Origin: JBCBSS01 sp039819065 | Lineage (GTDB): Bacteria; Bacteroidota; Bacteroidia; Cytophagales; Cyclobacteriaceae | DNA: 46,354 nt | Assembly (NCBI GenBank): GCA_039819065.1 | Contig: JBCBSS010000048.1 | Location: 1 to 46,354, forward strand | Direction of reading: 5' to 3' | In this document: positions 34,513 through 43,800 of the stretch, in pieces | How positions within the stretch are numbered: position 1 is the first letter of the stretch | Layout of the letters: each line of letters opens with the position of its first letter | Position numbers and translations under genes: made by a program | The notes under the pieces: generated by a model | Told to the model about the DNA's origin: nothing | The model's database searches: none | The model's input: only the letters and a program-made list of their open reading frames with translations

Positions 34513-34551
34513 AAAAAAAGGCAGGTCTTTGAGATCAAAGCACCTGCCTTT
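34513..34551 (-). terminator. Strong intrinsic terminator ending the signalling/transport operon
   Basis: Ten-base stem AAAGGCAGGT/ACCTGCCTTT, extended by inner CTTTG/CAAAG pairing, and seven T on the minus strand. It lies 20 bases after the 142-residue secreted-protein gene; its T run touches the hydrolase ATG. Confidence 0.9.
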
Positions 34552-34571
34552 AAAGTTTTTGTATTTGAAAT

Positions 34572-35000
34572 TTATCTTTTGAAACCTAGAGCACTACCTC
34601 CGCAGAACTGGGTCGAATTGTCAAAAGTATACGTGATATAATATATGCCGGTGGCATTGCAAGGATAAGCAATGGCCGAAATGAATTGACCTTCAACCTT
34701 GCTAGTAGCTACTTGGTTTCTCTTAGAATCGAATAAGCTAACTACTATGCCGTCAGTGTTGTCACCAGTTGCACATATATTGATCATGTATTGTGTTCCT
34801 TTCGTGAACACATAAGAATATTCAACTTTAGTTTTGCTGCCACCAGCACCATCAATTTTGTAGCTTTTTAAGAAATTAAAGCCTGATGATAATTTAGGAA
34901 TACAAGCATCTGTAAAAGTATCAGCATTGCATTGTGCCTGAGCGTCATTTATGAGTAGTGTTGCGGCAAAGAAGCCGATTACGTATAAAAACTTTCTCAT
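34572..35000 (-). CDS. Small secreted Cys-containing protein, unknown function
   Basis: 142-residue protein with a clear signal peptide cleaved near DAQAQ-C. The mature part has five Cys (residues 24, 33, 76, 114, 133) and a beta-rich pattern, including YSYVFTKGTQYMINICATGD and GIYYITYTFDN, that recalls pre-peptidase C-terminal/jelly-roll modules; this is only a resemblance. No known family assigned. It starts 17 bases after the lipoprotein gene and is the last gene before the terminator, so it belongs to the same operon. Confidence 0.72.
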   Translation of the reverse strand: MRKFLYVIGFFAATLLINDAQAQCNADTFTDACIPKLSSGFNFLKSYKIDGAGGSKTKVEYSYVFTKGTQYMINICATGDNTDGIVVSLFDSKRNQVATSKVEGQFISAIAYPCNATGIYYITYTFDNSTQFCGGSALGFKR

Positions 35001-35017
35001 AATTATATCTATTCTGT

Positions 35018-35923
35018 TTAATTAATTGCTTTAGTTCTTATTTCCTCAACGATAGAAGTTATGTTGTCCACGTTCTCCTGAGTAATCTTCACTTCACTTC
35101 TATCTGTATTTTCTATGATCAATACGCCGTCAACTACTTTGGAAACCGGCTCACCAGGAATTATTGTAATCTCAATTTCATCATACGCCGTTTTAAGACG
35201 TAAGAAACTTTCATGTAAATCCTTCATATTAGGATTTTTGGTACTGTAGAATGAAAGTAAGAGTTCTAACTGCTCTAGGATAATCTTCTGTTCTCCTATC
35301 ACATCGATTAGTTCTTGATTACTGGGATCTTTTGCCGATACCTGGCATGTCACGTGTAAAGCCTCTAGCCAACCGCCCACTAACAACAAAACACTCAAAT
35401 TGGATCGATCTTGCTCCTGCAGGTGAGCATTGATGTTATTGAAATTTTGAGTAGTGATTAGTAGCAGAGAATCTAGGTTCTTACTGTTTGTGGCTAGCCT
35501 ACCTATTGTAGCTAACTCGAAGAATTGTCCAATACTTAAACCCTCTGCCAGTGTACTAATGGCACTCATGAATTCCAAACCATCCTGGTTTTGTTCATAG
35601 ATGTTTGTGTAACCAAGATCTGTGCCATAAATACCAAGGTTGATAGCCTTTTGATAATTGCTATTGTATTTGGAAGTGTTATCTGGGTTGTTAAGTAGGC
35701 TACCGTCATACTTGGTGCCTGATCGCTGAAGCAGTACAGAAATCTCCAAAGGAGAAGGGATTTGCTGTAATATGGCAGCGATTAATTCAGGGTCTATTAT
35801 CGTCTCTGATGCTGTCGAATCAGCTTCCTCCTCGGAAGTGATTTCCTCGATACTGGGTTTCTTTCCACTATCGCATGCAGATAGAACGACCAAGAATATA
35901 AGTACAAAACTTAAAGTTCTCAT
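35018..35923 (-). CDS. Lipoprotein of unknown function
   Basis: Periplasmic or outer-membrane lipoprotein of 301 residues. Lipobox at Cys17 (VVLSAC) followed by an acidic linker and a helical domain of about 230 residues, with PSPLEISVLLQRSGTKYDG and a YGTDLGYTNIYEQNQ segment. The start at 35923 gives a proper lipoprotein signal, and a perfect -7 box (35944-35952) lies just upstream, inside a longer possible frame, so the longer start at 35992 is rejected. It comes 79 bases after the ABC transporter gene. Confidence 0.78.
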   Translation of the reverse strand: MRTLSFVLIFLVVLSACDSGKKPSIEEITSEEEADSTASETIIDPELIAAILQQIPSPLEISVLLQRSGTKYDGSLLNNPDNTSKYNSNYQKAINLGIYGTDLGYTNIYEQNQDGLEFMSAISTLAEGLSIGQFFELATIGRLATNSKNLDSLLLITTQNFNNINAHLQEQDRSNLSVLLLVGGWLEALHVTCQVSAKDPSNQELIDVIGEQKIILEQLELLLSFYSTKNPNMKDLHESFLRLKTAYDEIEITIIPGEPVSKVVDGVLIIENTDRSEVKITQENVDNITSIVEEIRTKAIN

Positions 35924-35943
35924 GAAGTAAAAAGTTAGTTTTG

Positions 35944-35952
35944 ACAAAATTA
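35944..35952 (-). promoter_or_regulatory. -7 promoter box for the lipoprotein gene
   Basis: Minus strand TAATTTTGT, an exact TAnnTTTGy match, 20 bases before the lipoprotein ATG. An internal promoter that could uncouple the last two genes from the long operon. Confidence 0.55.
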
Positions 35953-36002
35953 GAAATTCATTCTTCATATACAAAAGATAACATTCTCTCAACTGAAGTT
36001 AC

Positions 36003-39000
36003 TTACTTTTTAGGGGTAGCTTTCTTTTTAAAGAGTTTAATTTTACCAAATGACTGCAAGGATTTGCCAAGAACCTCATAATAAAGTGTGATATAGAACA
36101 CAAACGTCATTAACCAAATAACGGTGACGTTGAAATTATAAGTATCAAAGTAAAATCCTAAGAAATGCTTTTGAGGTGAATAAAAATGCGTTCGGTAGTC
36201 GAATAAGTGGCTAGGTTTATCTGGATCATTGAAAACCGGATCGATCTGTTGGATTATTTCTCCCCTATATTCAATTATCCGCTCTTTTACTGTAGCATTC
36301 GTAACTAAGTCCGCAAGACTTTGATTGAAATACTTGTTTTTATAATCGTTCAGTTTGTAGTCGTAGTCTGGGTTATTTTCGAGTTTATAAACACGTTCAT
36401 CTCTTTTGTCTACCGTTTGATTATAGATGCCTTGGTAATGCTTTCTATAAGCTTCAAAGTAAGTCTCCAACTGAGTGTTTATCTCTTTATTATAGCCTTC
36501 GATAGTTAAAGCAGTTGATAAATCTAAATCCTCGATACCTTCTTTGAAGGATTCATTGTCCAATTCCTTAGCGAGGATTCGTAAATCTTTCTTGATAATC
36601 CTTTGAACAGAGTCGTTTTCGTCCTGGTAGTTCTCAAATATAAATTGACGCTTTTTATTAAGCTCTTTGGCCATATACGACGCTTTGAAATCAGCCTGTG
36701 ATTCTATCTTCTCAAGATCAAAATAAAGCTCCTCAAAAGTGTTGTCTTTAAATTGATGTACAGCCATGGCCTCAAAAGCCCACCTGGAGGCCATCATGTC
36801 AGCAACTATCGGTACAGTACCTCTGGTACTGATGAGATTATTTAGCTTATCAAAGCTGAAAAGAAGGCCACTCAATATCATCTGCGGGATGAGTAAAAGT
36901 GGAATTAATATGTAAACTGTAATAGCCGAATTAAAGGCCGAGGAGATATTCAGGCCTATCATATTCGACATGCAGCTAATGGAAAACAGTACTAGCCAGA
37001 AGCTAAACGTCATGTCTTTTATTTCCAGAATCAAATGGCCTACAATAACAAACATCAAAGTTTGTATGGCGGACATAACGAAAAGGATAATGATCTTTGA
37101 GCACAGGTAGCTATTCCAACTCAAATTCAAGAAAGACTCTCTTTTCAGTATCTTCCGATCCTTGATTATTTCTTCAGCACTTACCGATAGCCCCATAAAA
37201 AGAGCCACCACGATACTCATCATGAGAAACGCTGGTAAGTTTTCGTTAAACCGGAAAACATACTCAGTACCTCCATTAGAAGTGCGGTATTTGATGATGA
37301 AAGCAAGGATTACAGCCAGTAGGGGAGCTTCTAGTAAGTTGATGAGCAAGTATTGCTTATTACTTAGTTTAGAAAGCGTATCCCGGACGGTGAAGATCAC
37401 CGTCTGTTTTAATTTATTAGGAATATTGAGCGTGACGGGAGGCTCCTCTTTGATGTCCTCTACGGTCTCAATATTGAAATTCTCTTTATACAGGCCATTC
37501 CATTGAGTTGGCGTGATCTTACGTTTGTTGGTAAGCTGTCCGTATTCATCTACAACCTGAGCCTCAATAATATTAAATATCTGCTCTGGGTTAACATTAC
37601 CACAAGTCTCACATTGCCCCCTAAAACTATCAACCTGATTGGTTATTCTTTTGAAATAGGTGACTGCCTCAATAGGATTACCATAAAAAACTGGATAACC
37701 ACCTGTGTCCATGATATACATCTTATCGAACATCTTATAGATGTCGGAAGATGGTTGGTGAATGACAACAAAGATGAGTTTACCCTTAAGCGAAAGCTCT
37801 TTTAGTAAGTCAATAACGTTTTCCGAGTCCCTCGACGAAAGTCCGGAAGTAGGTTCATCCACAAACATCACTGCAGGCTCACGAATCAGTTCTAGCGCGA
37901 TATTCAGCCTTTTTCTTTGACCTCCACTAATGGTTTTATCCAAAACACCACCTACCCTTAAATCTTTGCGTTGATCCAATCCAAGGTTGGTTAGCACCTC
38001 CATCACACGCTTGTCAATCTCTTCCTCAGAAGCGTCTGCGAAGCAAAGTTTTGCGTTGTAGTAAAGGTTTTGATAAACGGTAAGCTCCTCTATCAGTAGG
38101 TCATCTTGGGAAACGTAGCCAATTACGCCATGGATGCGCTCCTTTTGGGTATTGGTATCATATCCGTTGATCTTTATGCTACCGAGGGTAGGTTTATCAA
38201 TACCAGCCAGTACATTCAGCAAAGTAGTTTTACCCGCCCCACTGGCTCCCATTATACCTATCAGTTTACCAGTGCCTTCTGAGATCTTAACACCTCTAAG
38301 ACCTATAGCGCCATTAGGAAACCGTAATTCCTGGATATCAGCATTAAAGGAGATCTTAGTGGTTTTCAGCTCTTCATTGAAGTTGATAATTAAGTCACTG
38401 TAGTAGAGAGCTGATCCTCTTGGTGTCTTAATGGTACTGCCATGAGAAAACAGGTAAACCCTGTTTTTCAACATGATAAATCCATTCATTACGATTTCAT
38501 CATCGCCAAGATATTTGAGGAAATACATATCAACGCTTCTGATCCTTAGGAAAATCAGATTGCCATCGATATTTGAATGGAAATGCTTGGTCAGGGATAC
38601 CTCATCAGTATCGTCCTCCTGAGCCTGTTTATCGTTTGAAGCAATTACTTCTTCATGAGGTTTGCTGTTGACCAGCAAAATGTCGTCGAAGTTGATTTCT
38701 TCAACATTATCCTTAAGCACGAAACTCTCGATGAGCTTGTACTCGTCTTTTACAATATTAAATACAGTGGAGATCGTATTGATGATCTCCATTCTTTGAG
38801 CAGTAAATTTCTTATCAGAACCTACCAGCTCAAGTATCTTTATCAATACAACAAACTTTTGCTTTTGAACAAGGGTCTTGTTGATCTTTTTACACAGTCC
38901 AAGAACTTTAACCGAATCCCTTACAGAGGTGAGTTTGCTTTTCCTTTCTTTTTTCTCAGCGCCCTCTTCTTTTTCTTTGGAGTAGCCTGAAAACTTATCA

Positions 39001-39152
39001 TATAAAGCCACATACTCGCTAACCGTATCTTGGTCTAGATCCTGTTTAAAGAAGCTAATAACGAATTCACGCTCTTTTTCCGTAACCCCACCGTCCTGCC
39101 TCGTAATGATAGCAAAGAGTTGGGTTAGGGCTTTTAGGATTTCTTCACTCAT
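36003..39152 (-). CDS. TerB-like/ABCG-type ABC transporter fusion
   Basis: Membrane transporter of 1049 residues. Residues 1-150 are helical and TerB-like (LFAIITRQDGGVTEKEREFV). After a linker and a beta-rich segment (190-260) comes an ABC ATPase: Walker A MGASGAGKTT (301-310), signature ISGGQRKR (408-415), Walker B VMFVDEPTSGLSS (428-440) and IHQPSSDIY. The order ATPase then permease and the EPTSGL motif are typical of ABCG/White-type half transporters. A CETC pair lies near residue 515. The permease has about five membrane segments around 610-790 and one at the C-terminus, separated by a long charged helical region (about 830-990). Substrate unknown. It follows SiaC by 75 bases. Confidence 0.88.
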   Translation of the reverse strand: MSEEILKALTQLFAIITRQDGGVTEKEREFVISFFKQDLDQDTVSEYVALYDKFSGYSKEKEEGAEKKERKSKLTSVRDSVKVLGLCKKINKTLVQKQKFVVLIKILELVGSDKKFTAQRMEIINTISTVFNIVKDEYKLIESFVLKDNVEEINFDDILLVNSKPHEEVIASNDKQAQEDDTDEVSLTKHFHSNIDGNLIFLRIRSVDMYFLKYLGDDEIVMNGFIMLKNRVYLFSHGSTIKTPRGSALYYSDLIINFNEELKTTKISFNADIQELRFPNGAIGLRGVKISEGTGKLIGIMGASGAGKTTLLNVLAGIDKPTLGSIKINGYDTNTQKERIHGVIGYVSQDDLLIEELTVYQNLYYNAKLCFADASEEEIDKRVMEVLTNLGLDQRKDLRVGGVLDKTISGGQRKRLNIALELIREPAVMFVDEPTSGLSSRDSENVIDLLKELSLKGKLIFVVIHQPSSDIYKMFDKMYIMDTGGYPVFYGNPIEAVTYFKRITNQVDSFRGQCETCGNVNPEQIFNIIEAQVVDEYGQLTNKRKITPTQWNGLYKENFNIETVEDIKEEPPVTLNIPNKLKQTVIFTVRDTLSKLSNKQYLLINLLEAPLLAVILAFIIKYRTSNGGTEYVFRFNENLPAFLMMSIVVALFMGLSVSAEEIIKDRKILKRESFLNLSWNSYLCSKIIILFVMSAIQTLMFVIVGHLILEIKDMTFSFWLVLFSISCMSNMIGLNISSAFNSAITVYILIPLLLIPQMILSGLLFSFDKLNNLISTRGTVPIVADMMASRWAFEAMAVHQFKDNTFEELYFDLEKIESQADFKASYMAKELNKKRQFIFENYQDENDSVQRIIKKDLRILAKELDNESFKEGIEDLDLSTALTIEGYNKEINTQLETYFEAYRKHYQGIYNQTVDKRDERVYKLENNPDYDYKLNDYKNKYFNQSLADLVTNATVKERIIEYRGEIIQQIDPVFNDPDKPSHLFDYRTHFYSPQKHFLGFYFDTYNFNVTVIWLMTFVFYITLYYEVLGKSLQSFGKIKLFKKKATPKK

Positions 39153-39227
39153 ATATTATGAACGAGTTCTGCTTATATAAAAAATTGATAAAGACAGTCT
39201 TAAAAAATATTCGATTACTACCGTCTT

Positions 39228-39590
39228 TTAGTAAGTCTTAAACTCAAATGGGATTTCTACTAATTCTGAAAACTCCTCTCCAGCCTCTTCCATGTCTTCA
39301 TCATCCTCATGGAAATACCATTGAATTGTAACACCGTCAATGTCTTCTAATGCTGATAATACATCAAGAATCAACTTCGAAGATGCTGTATTGAAGTATT
39401 CTAATTTGAAAACAAAGTCAGTACCTGAGTTAGGAGATTCACCATAAGATTCTATCCAGTCTAGTATAGGCTGGTAGAATTCGGCCGAATCCTCAGGAAG
39501 AGATCTACCTGATATTTCAAAAATCCCATTGCCTTTATCTAATATTATTTTTGGAGTATCTTCTGTTCCTTCTAAATTTAAAATTTCCAT
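39228..39590 (-). CDS. SiaC family regulatory phosphoprotein
   Basis: 120-residue cytosolic protein of the SiaC (DUF1987) family. Family motifs: GIFEISGRSLPEDSAEFYQP and FVFKLEYFNTASSKLILDVL, and the acidic region before the end. Thr68 in EYFNTASS is at the same position number as the Thr phosphorylated by SiaB in Pseudomonas aeruginosa SiaC. In that system unphosphorylated SiaC binds and activates the cyclase SiaD. No GGDEF gene is present here, so the target must differ or lie elsewhere. Located 32 bases after siaB-like and 75 bases before the transporter. Confidence 0.9.
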   Translation of the reverse strand: MEILNLEGTEDTPKIILDKGNGIFEISGRSLPEDSAEFYQPILDWIESYGESPNSGTDFVFKLEYFNTASSKLILDVLSALEDIDGVTIQWYFHEDDEDMEEAGEEFSELVEIPFEFKTY

Positions 39591-39622
39591 CGGTTGTAAA
39601 TTTAATTTCTTGAACTAAACGA

Positions 39623-40165
39623 TTAAAGTCTTTCTATTGCAGCTTTTAGACAAAAAAACGAGTACTCATCGTTTATAGGTTCGAAAACGAAGTCTAGTTG
39701 TTTACCAGACTTTCTGGCCATATCTATAAAACCTAGTCCTGCACCTCCCTTTTCTGATATCTCGGTATTTTTGATTACCTCTTTGTAGAGTGCTTTTAAC
39801 CCATCCCTATCCAGTCCATTAATCTCTGTAAGTTTCGCTTCAAGAGTAGGGATGAAGTGCTTTTTGATGGGATTACCTGAAATGATGGTGTATTCATTTT
39901 CACCTCTACCCACCATGAAAATGGCTTTGTGATTACGGTTACCGGTTTCATCAATAATCTCACCGTGTTTCACAATGTTCTGAAGGGATTCAACCATTAC
40001 GTTGAACACTTTACGTTTTACCCCGGATTCCTCACCAGATGAGTCCATGTTTCTTTCAACCATAGCCAAAACAGACTTAGTTATTTCCTGAGTAAACTCT
40101 CCTTCATAAACCAAAATCAGATTGTGGGCCACAAGGGTCTGATGCAGATCATAAATATAGTTCAT
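39623..40165 (-). CDS. SiaB family protein kinase
   Basis: 180-residue protein of the SiaB (DUF6272) family, GHKL-type kinases distantly like anti-sigma factors. VFNVMVESLQNIVKHG supplies the ATP-binding helix and GGAGLGFIDMARKSG the glycine lid. It should phosphorylate the neighbouring SiaC-type protein on Thr68 and be opposed by the upstream SpoIIE phosphatase. It lies 105 bases after the phosphatase gene, the largest gap in the operon; this gap contains AT-rich sequence but no clean -7 box. Confidence 0.88.
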   Translation of the reverse strand: MNYIYDLHQTLVAHNLILVYEGEFTQEITKSVLAMVERNMDSSGEESGVKRKVFNVMVESLQNIVKHGEIIDETGNRNHKAIFMVGRGENEYTIISGNPIKKHFIPTLEAKLTEINGLDRDGLKALYKEVIKNTEISEKGGAGLGFIDMARKSGKQLDFVFEPINDEYSFFCLKAAIERL

Positions 40166-40270
40166 TAGATTACGATTTTGATTTTATACAAAAAATTCGT
40201 GTAGTAGATTATCACTTAAAAAAAATAGTGTCTTCAAATAATCGTTTAAATTATTATTAATTTGTCAGTT

Positions 40271-43200
40271 TTAGAACTTTATACCTATTAAAAGTACATC
40301 GTCAGTCTGTTTTTTATCACCTTTCCAATCTTCCCAACTATCATCGAATGCCTGATACGCCTCTGTCATAGGTCGGTTATGCACATCCATGATCAGACTT
40401 CTCAATCTTTTCGGACCAAACTTTCTATTCTCAGGACCACCAAACTGATCAGGGAAACCATCTGAGCAGAAATACAAAGAGTCCCCTTTGCCAAGTGTCA
40501 CCTTCGTATTGGTGAAATTAGTTTGGTTCTTATAAATACCACCGCCAATAGCAAACTTGTTACCTTTGACTTCTTCCATTTCTCCACCCTTAACTACATA
40601 TAATGGCCTGTGAGCACCTGCGTACTCAATGGTCTTGCCATCAGGATTGATCTTACATAAAGCGATGTCCATACCGTCTTTGGTCTTCGAATCATCTTGA
40701 TCTTGTCTCAATGTTTGTGTAACACCTTCATCCAACTGGTCTAGAATAACTCCTGGATCAGTAATCTTCCTACTTTTTACAATGTCATTCAATAAGAAAT
40801 ACCCAATTAGAGATAGCAACGCTCCCGGTACACCGTGTCCTGTACAATCCACCGCGGCCATATAAATACCTTCGGCCGTTTGAGTATACCAAGGAAAATC
40901 ACCACTAACCACATCCTTAGGTTTATATAGTATAAATGAATCTGGAAGCGTTTTGTTAATTATATGTGTATTTGGCAGGATAGCTCCCTGAATTCTTTTT
41001 GCATAATTTATACTGTCGGCGATCTTTTTGTTCTTGTTTTTGATCTCCATTTCGATCAGCTTCATTTCAGTAATATCATGGGATACTACCAGCACTGATT
41101 CGAGTTTCTCGGTCTCTTCGTCGTACTCAGGAATGGCATCTACCTGCATAATCCTATCCCCCATAGAAGAAGGGAAATCCATATCCATAGCTACTTTTCC
41201 ATTGCTTTCCACAACGTTTTGTAGAATGTCATGATACTGCTCAAGCACCTTCTCGTTGAGGCCAACCTCTTCCAGTTTCTTGTTGATATAATGGTCAGGC
41301 CTATTGCCAAAATATGTCTCAATTACAGGGTTGATATATGATATAGGCCCTTCAACTTCTAACCTGGTAATGAGGTCAGGCGAGTTTTCAGATAATGCCT
41401 GCATCTTACTTCTCATCCTTTGTTCTCTTTCCGCTCTTCTTCTCTCTGTTATATCTCGAGAATTAACAATCAGACCATGTATCGCAGGATTAGAAAGGAA
41501 ATTCGCTCCGGTAGACTCTAGCCAAATTGTATCACCTTTCTTAGTAAAGTACTCATATTGGATAGTCACTCGCTCGTTCGGGTTCTCAATAAGCGCTTTG
41601 AACATGTCGTCGAATGCTTCTCGATATTCTTCATGCACCTTATTAATGTCCTTGGTACCCATCATTTCTTTCTGGGTATACCCTAGAATCGGTTCAACAG
41701 ATGGACTGATATATCGGATTGTTTCGTCTTCTTCGTATATCGTGATCACCTCAGAGGCATTCTCCAGCAATAACTGCATACGCTTTTGCGTACGGTTCAC
41801 CTCCTCAATTTGCTCTTCCAGACGAGTGTTAGAACGACGTAACTCCTCTTGGGTAGCTTGCATTTCCTCGGCATTCTGGCGCAATACCTCTTGCTTCTCT
41901 TGAAGTTCATTACTCATGGTCTGTGATTCTTCGAGAAGCTTTCTAGTTCTCTCGTTAACCTTGATGTTGAATACCGTTCTGGCCAGAATTACACTCAACT
42001 CCTCCACGAACTTGACCTGCTTCGGAGTGAACTTGTTGAAGCCAGCAAATTCTAGCACACCATATACTTCCTCTTCCGTGATCAGTGGCACTATGAGAAT
42101 ACAACTGGGCTTTTGATCACCTAATAAACCCGAAGTAATGGTGACATAATTCTCAGGTATTTCAGTCCGCATGATCGTGTCTTGTTCAGCCACAGCTTGA
42201 CCAACAAGCCCTTCCGCAAATTTGAAAATGACATCAAGATATTTCTTTCTGTTATAGGCAAAACTTGCCTTCATCTCGATTCTTATGTCATCTTTATCCT
42301 CATCATCGATTACGTAGAATGCGCCTTGGATAGCCTCCACCTTTCCGATGATGAATTTGATTACTTCATCTCCCAATTTTTCAAGGCTGTCGTTGGCCCT
42401 GAGTATTTCGCCAATTTCAGCTAGTCCTGTCACAATCCAGTTGCGTTCCTTATCCTTCTTCTCTGATTCTATGAGGTTGTCACGCATGTTGAGGAGTGCC
42501 GTACCCAATGTGTCATTGTCACTGATAGGCTTGAAATTGGCATCGAAATCTCCCTCTCCGATGCGTTGAGCGAATGAAGCTGTTCGCTTCAGTGTTTGTA
42601 CAAGATTATCTGCAGCATTCGCCATACTTCCAATTTCGTCAGAAGACTGTTTATCGACCTTATCTGGAAGTACTCCGCTACCGATTAATTGTAGAGTCGA
42701 TTTAAGTGATATGATTGGACGAACCAGGAATTGTGAAAACACCAATGATATAAGCATTGCCAGTACGATTACGGCGATGCTGGCTAGAAGGAAATTCTCT
42801 ATCAGTTTGGACGATTCAGATGAAATTTCGGCCAGATCGATTTTGGCAACCAGTCCCCAATTGACCACCGGAACAATGTCCCAGGTAGCAAGAACTGTCT
42901 CACCTCTATAGTCCGTGTCATATCCTGACCCGCTTTCTCCTTTTACCGCCTTTTGCATTGGTTTGGCCTTGCTCTCACCAATTTGGATTTGTTTGTCTTC
43001 CCACCCTGCAGAATGACGTGGCAAATTCAAAAAAGTGAGTATTTCGAGGTCTTCTCGCTTTTTCTCGTAACTGGCAATTAAGGTTTCGCCGGTTTTCCCT
43101 AATGCAGTGGTGTCTTGGAGTATACTAATTAATGGCCCTAAGTCTATCTTAGCCAAGATAACACCTAACGCTTCACCAGAGGTATTTCTAAAAGGTTTAC

Positions 43201-43780
43201 CACAATAGGCATAAAAGGCGTCAGCATCGTCCTGAAATACGTTACTTATGTAAAATCCTCTGTCGGCATTTTGAATGACCACCTGCTCGTCTGGGTCTAT
43301 GAAAGTCTTTCCCTCTTCGTGTTGACCATTTGAGGATGCCAGGTATTTTTTGCTAAAATCTACCAGCGCGATTTCGTCATAGCCGTAGATTGATTGTAGT
43401 GATTTTAGATAATCGTTAACATCAATTTCGTCGGTAGATTCACCGAATTCCGCAGATTCGTCGCCATCATCACCTACGGAAAAATCAAACCCATCAAACC
43501 CTGTATCAATGCTTCCAGTCTGTGATTCAACATCACTATTTACATTTTTGACAGCATTTGATTGTTCTATGACCTCAATATTTGCCTTTGCCTGCTCAAA
43601 GAAGGACTTTATTTTGTCTTTTCTAGTGAATGCAACAAGTCTTAGATTCTCTTTATGCTGATCCTCTAAGGCTTCCCGGCCGAATTTGTAGGATAAATAA
43701 CTTACTCCAAGAACGGTAAGAACCACAATCACGAATACCAGTCCTGAAATTTTGCTCGTTATTGAAAAGTTTTTAAACAT
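40271..43780 (-). CDS. Membrane Cache-HAMP-GAF-PAS-PAS-SpoIIE (PP2C) phosphatase, SiaA-like
   Basis: Sensor phosphatase of 1169 residues. Membrane segments at about 12-30 and 330-348 flank a periplasmic Cache-like sensor domain (YGYDEIALVDFSKKYLASSNG). Then come HAMP (about 350-410), GAF (455-605), a Glu/Gln-rich coiled coil (610-670), two PAS domains (about 670-790, 800-905) and a SpoIIE/PP2C domain (about 918-1169) with metal ligands in VVSGDF (Asp961), AAVDCTGHGVPGA (Asp978), FCSDGFPDQFGG and TDDVLLIG. It is expected to dephosphorylate the SiaC-type protein, as SiaA does, but with many more sensor modules than Pseudomonas SiaA. It follows the GAF gene by 20 bases. Confidence 0.92.
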   Translation of the reverse strand: MFKNFSITSKISGLVFVIVVLTVLGVSYLSYKFGREALEDQHKENLRLVAFTRKDKIKSFFEQAKANIEVIEQSNAVKNVNSDVESQTGSIDTGFDGFDFSVGDDGDESAEFGESTDEIDVNDYLKSLQSIYGYDEIALVDFSKKYLASSNGQHEEGKTFIDPDEQVVIQNADRGFYISNVFQDDADAFYAYCGKPFRNTSGEALGVILAKIDLGPLISILQDTTALGKTGETLIASYEKKREDLEILTFLNLPRHSAGWEDKQIQIGESKAKPMQKAVKGESGSGYDTDYRGETVLATWDIVPVVNWGLVAKIDLAEISSESSKLIENFLLASIAVIVLAMLISLVFSQFLVRPIISLKSTLQLIGSGVLPDKVDKQSSDEIGSMANAADNLVQTLKRTASFAQRIGEGDFDANFKPISDNDTLGTALLNMRDNLIESEKKDKERNWIVTGLAEIGEILRANDSLEKLGDEVIKFIIGKVEAIQGAFYVIDDEDKDDIRIEMKASFAYNRKKYLDVIFKFAEGLVGQAVAEQDTIMRTEIPENYVTITSGLLGDQKPSCILIVPLITEEEVYGVLEFAGFNKFTPKQVKFVEELSVILARTVFNIKVNERTRKLLEESQTMSNELQEKQEVLRQNAEEMQATQEELRRSNTRLEEQIEEVNRTQKRMQLLLENASEVITIYEEDETIRYISPSVEPILGYTQKEMMGTKDINKVHEEYREAFDDMFKALIENPNERVTIQYEYFTKKGDTIWLESTGANFLSNPAIHGLIVNSRDITERRRAEREQRMRSKMQALSENSPDLITRLEVEGPISYINPVIETYFGNRPDHYINKKLEEVGLNEKVLEQYHDILQNVVESNGKVAMDMDFPSSMGDRIMQVDAIPEYDEETEKLESVLVVSHDITEMKLIEMEIKNKNKKIADSINYAKRIQGAILPNTHIINKTLPDSFILYKPKDVVSGDFPWYTQTAEGIYMAAVDCTGHGVPGALLSLIGYFLLNDIVKSRKITDPGVILDQLDEGVTQTLRQDQDDSKTKDGMDIALCKINPDGKTIEYAGAHRPLYVVKGGEMEEVKGNKFAIGGGIYKNQTNFTNTKVTLGKGDSLYFCSDGFPDQFGGPENRKFGPKRLRSLIMDVHNRPMTEAYQAFDDSWEDWKGDKKQTDDVLLIGIKF

Positions 43781-43800
43781 ATGCTTGGCAGATTAATAAA

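Noticed and set aside
35924..35992. Longer start for the lipoprotein at the end of the signalling operon
   Set aside because: The extension would place the lipobox 40 residues in and spans a perfect -7 promoter box.
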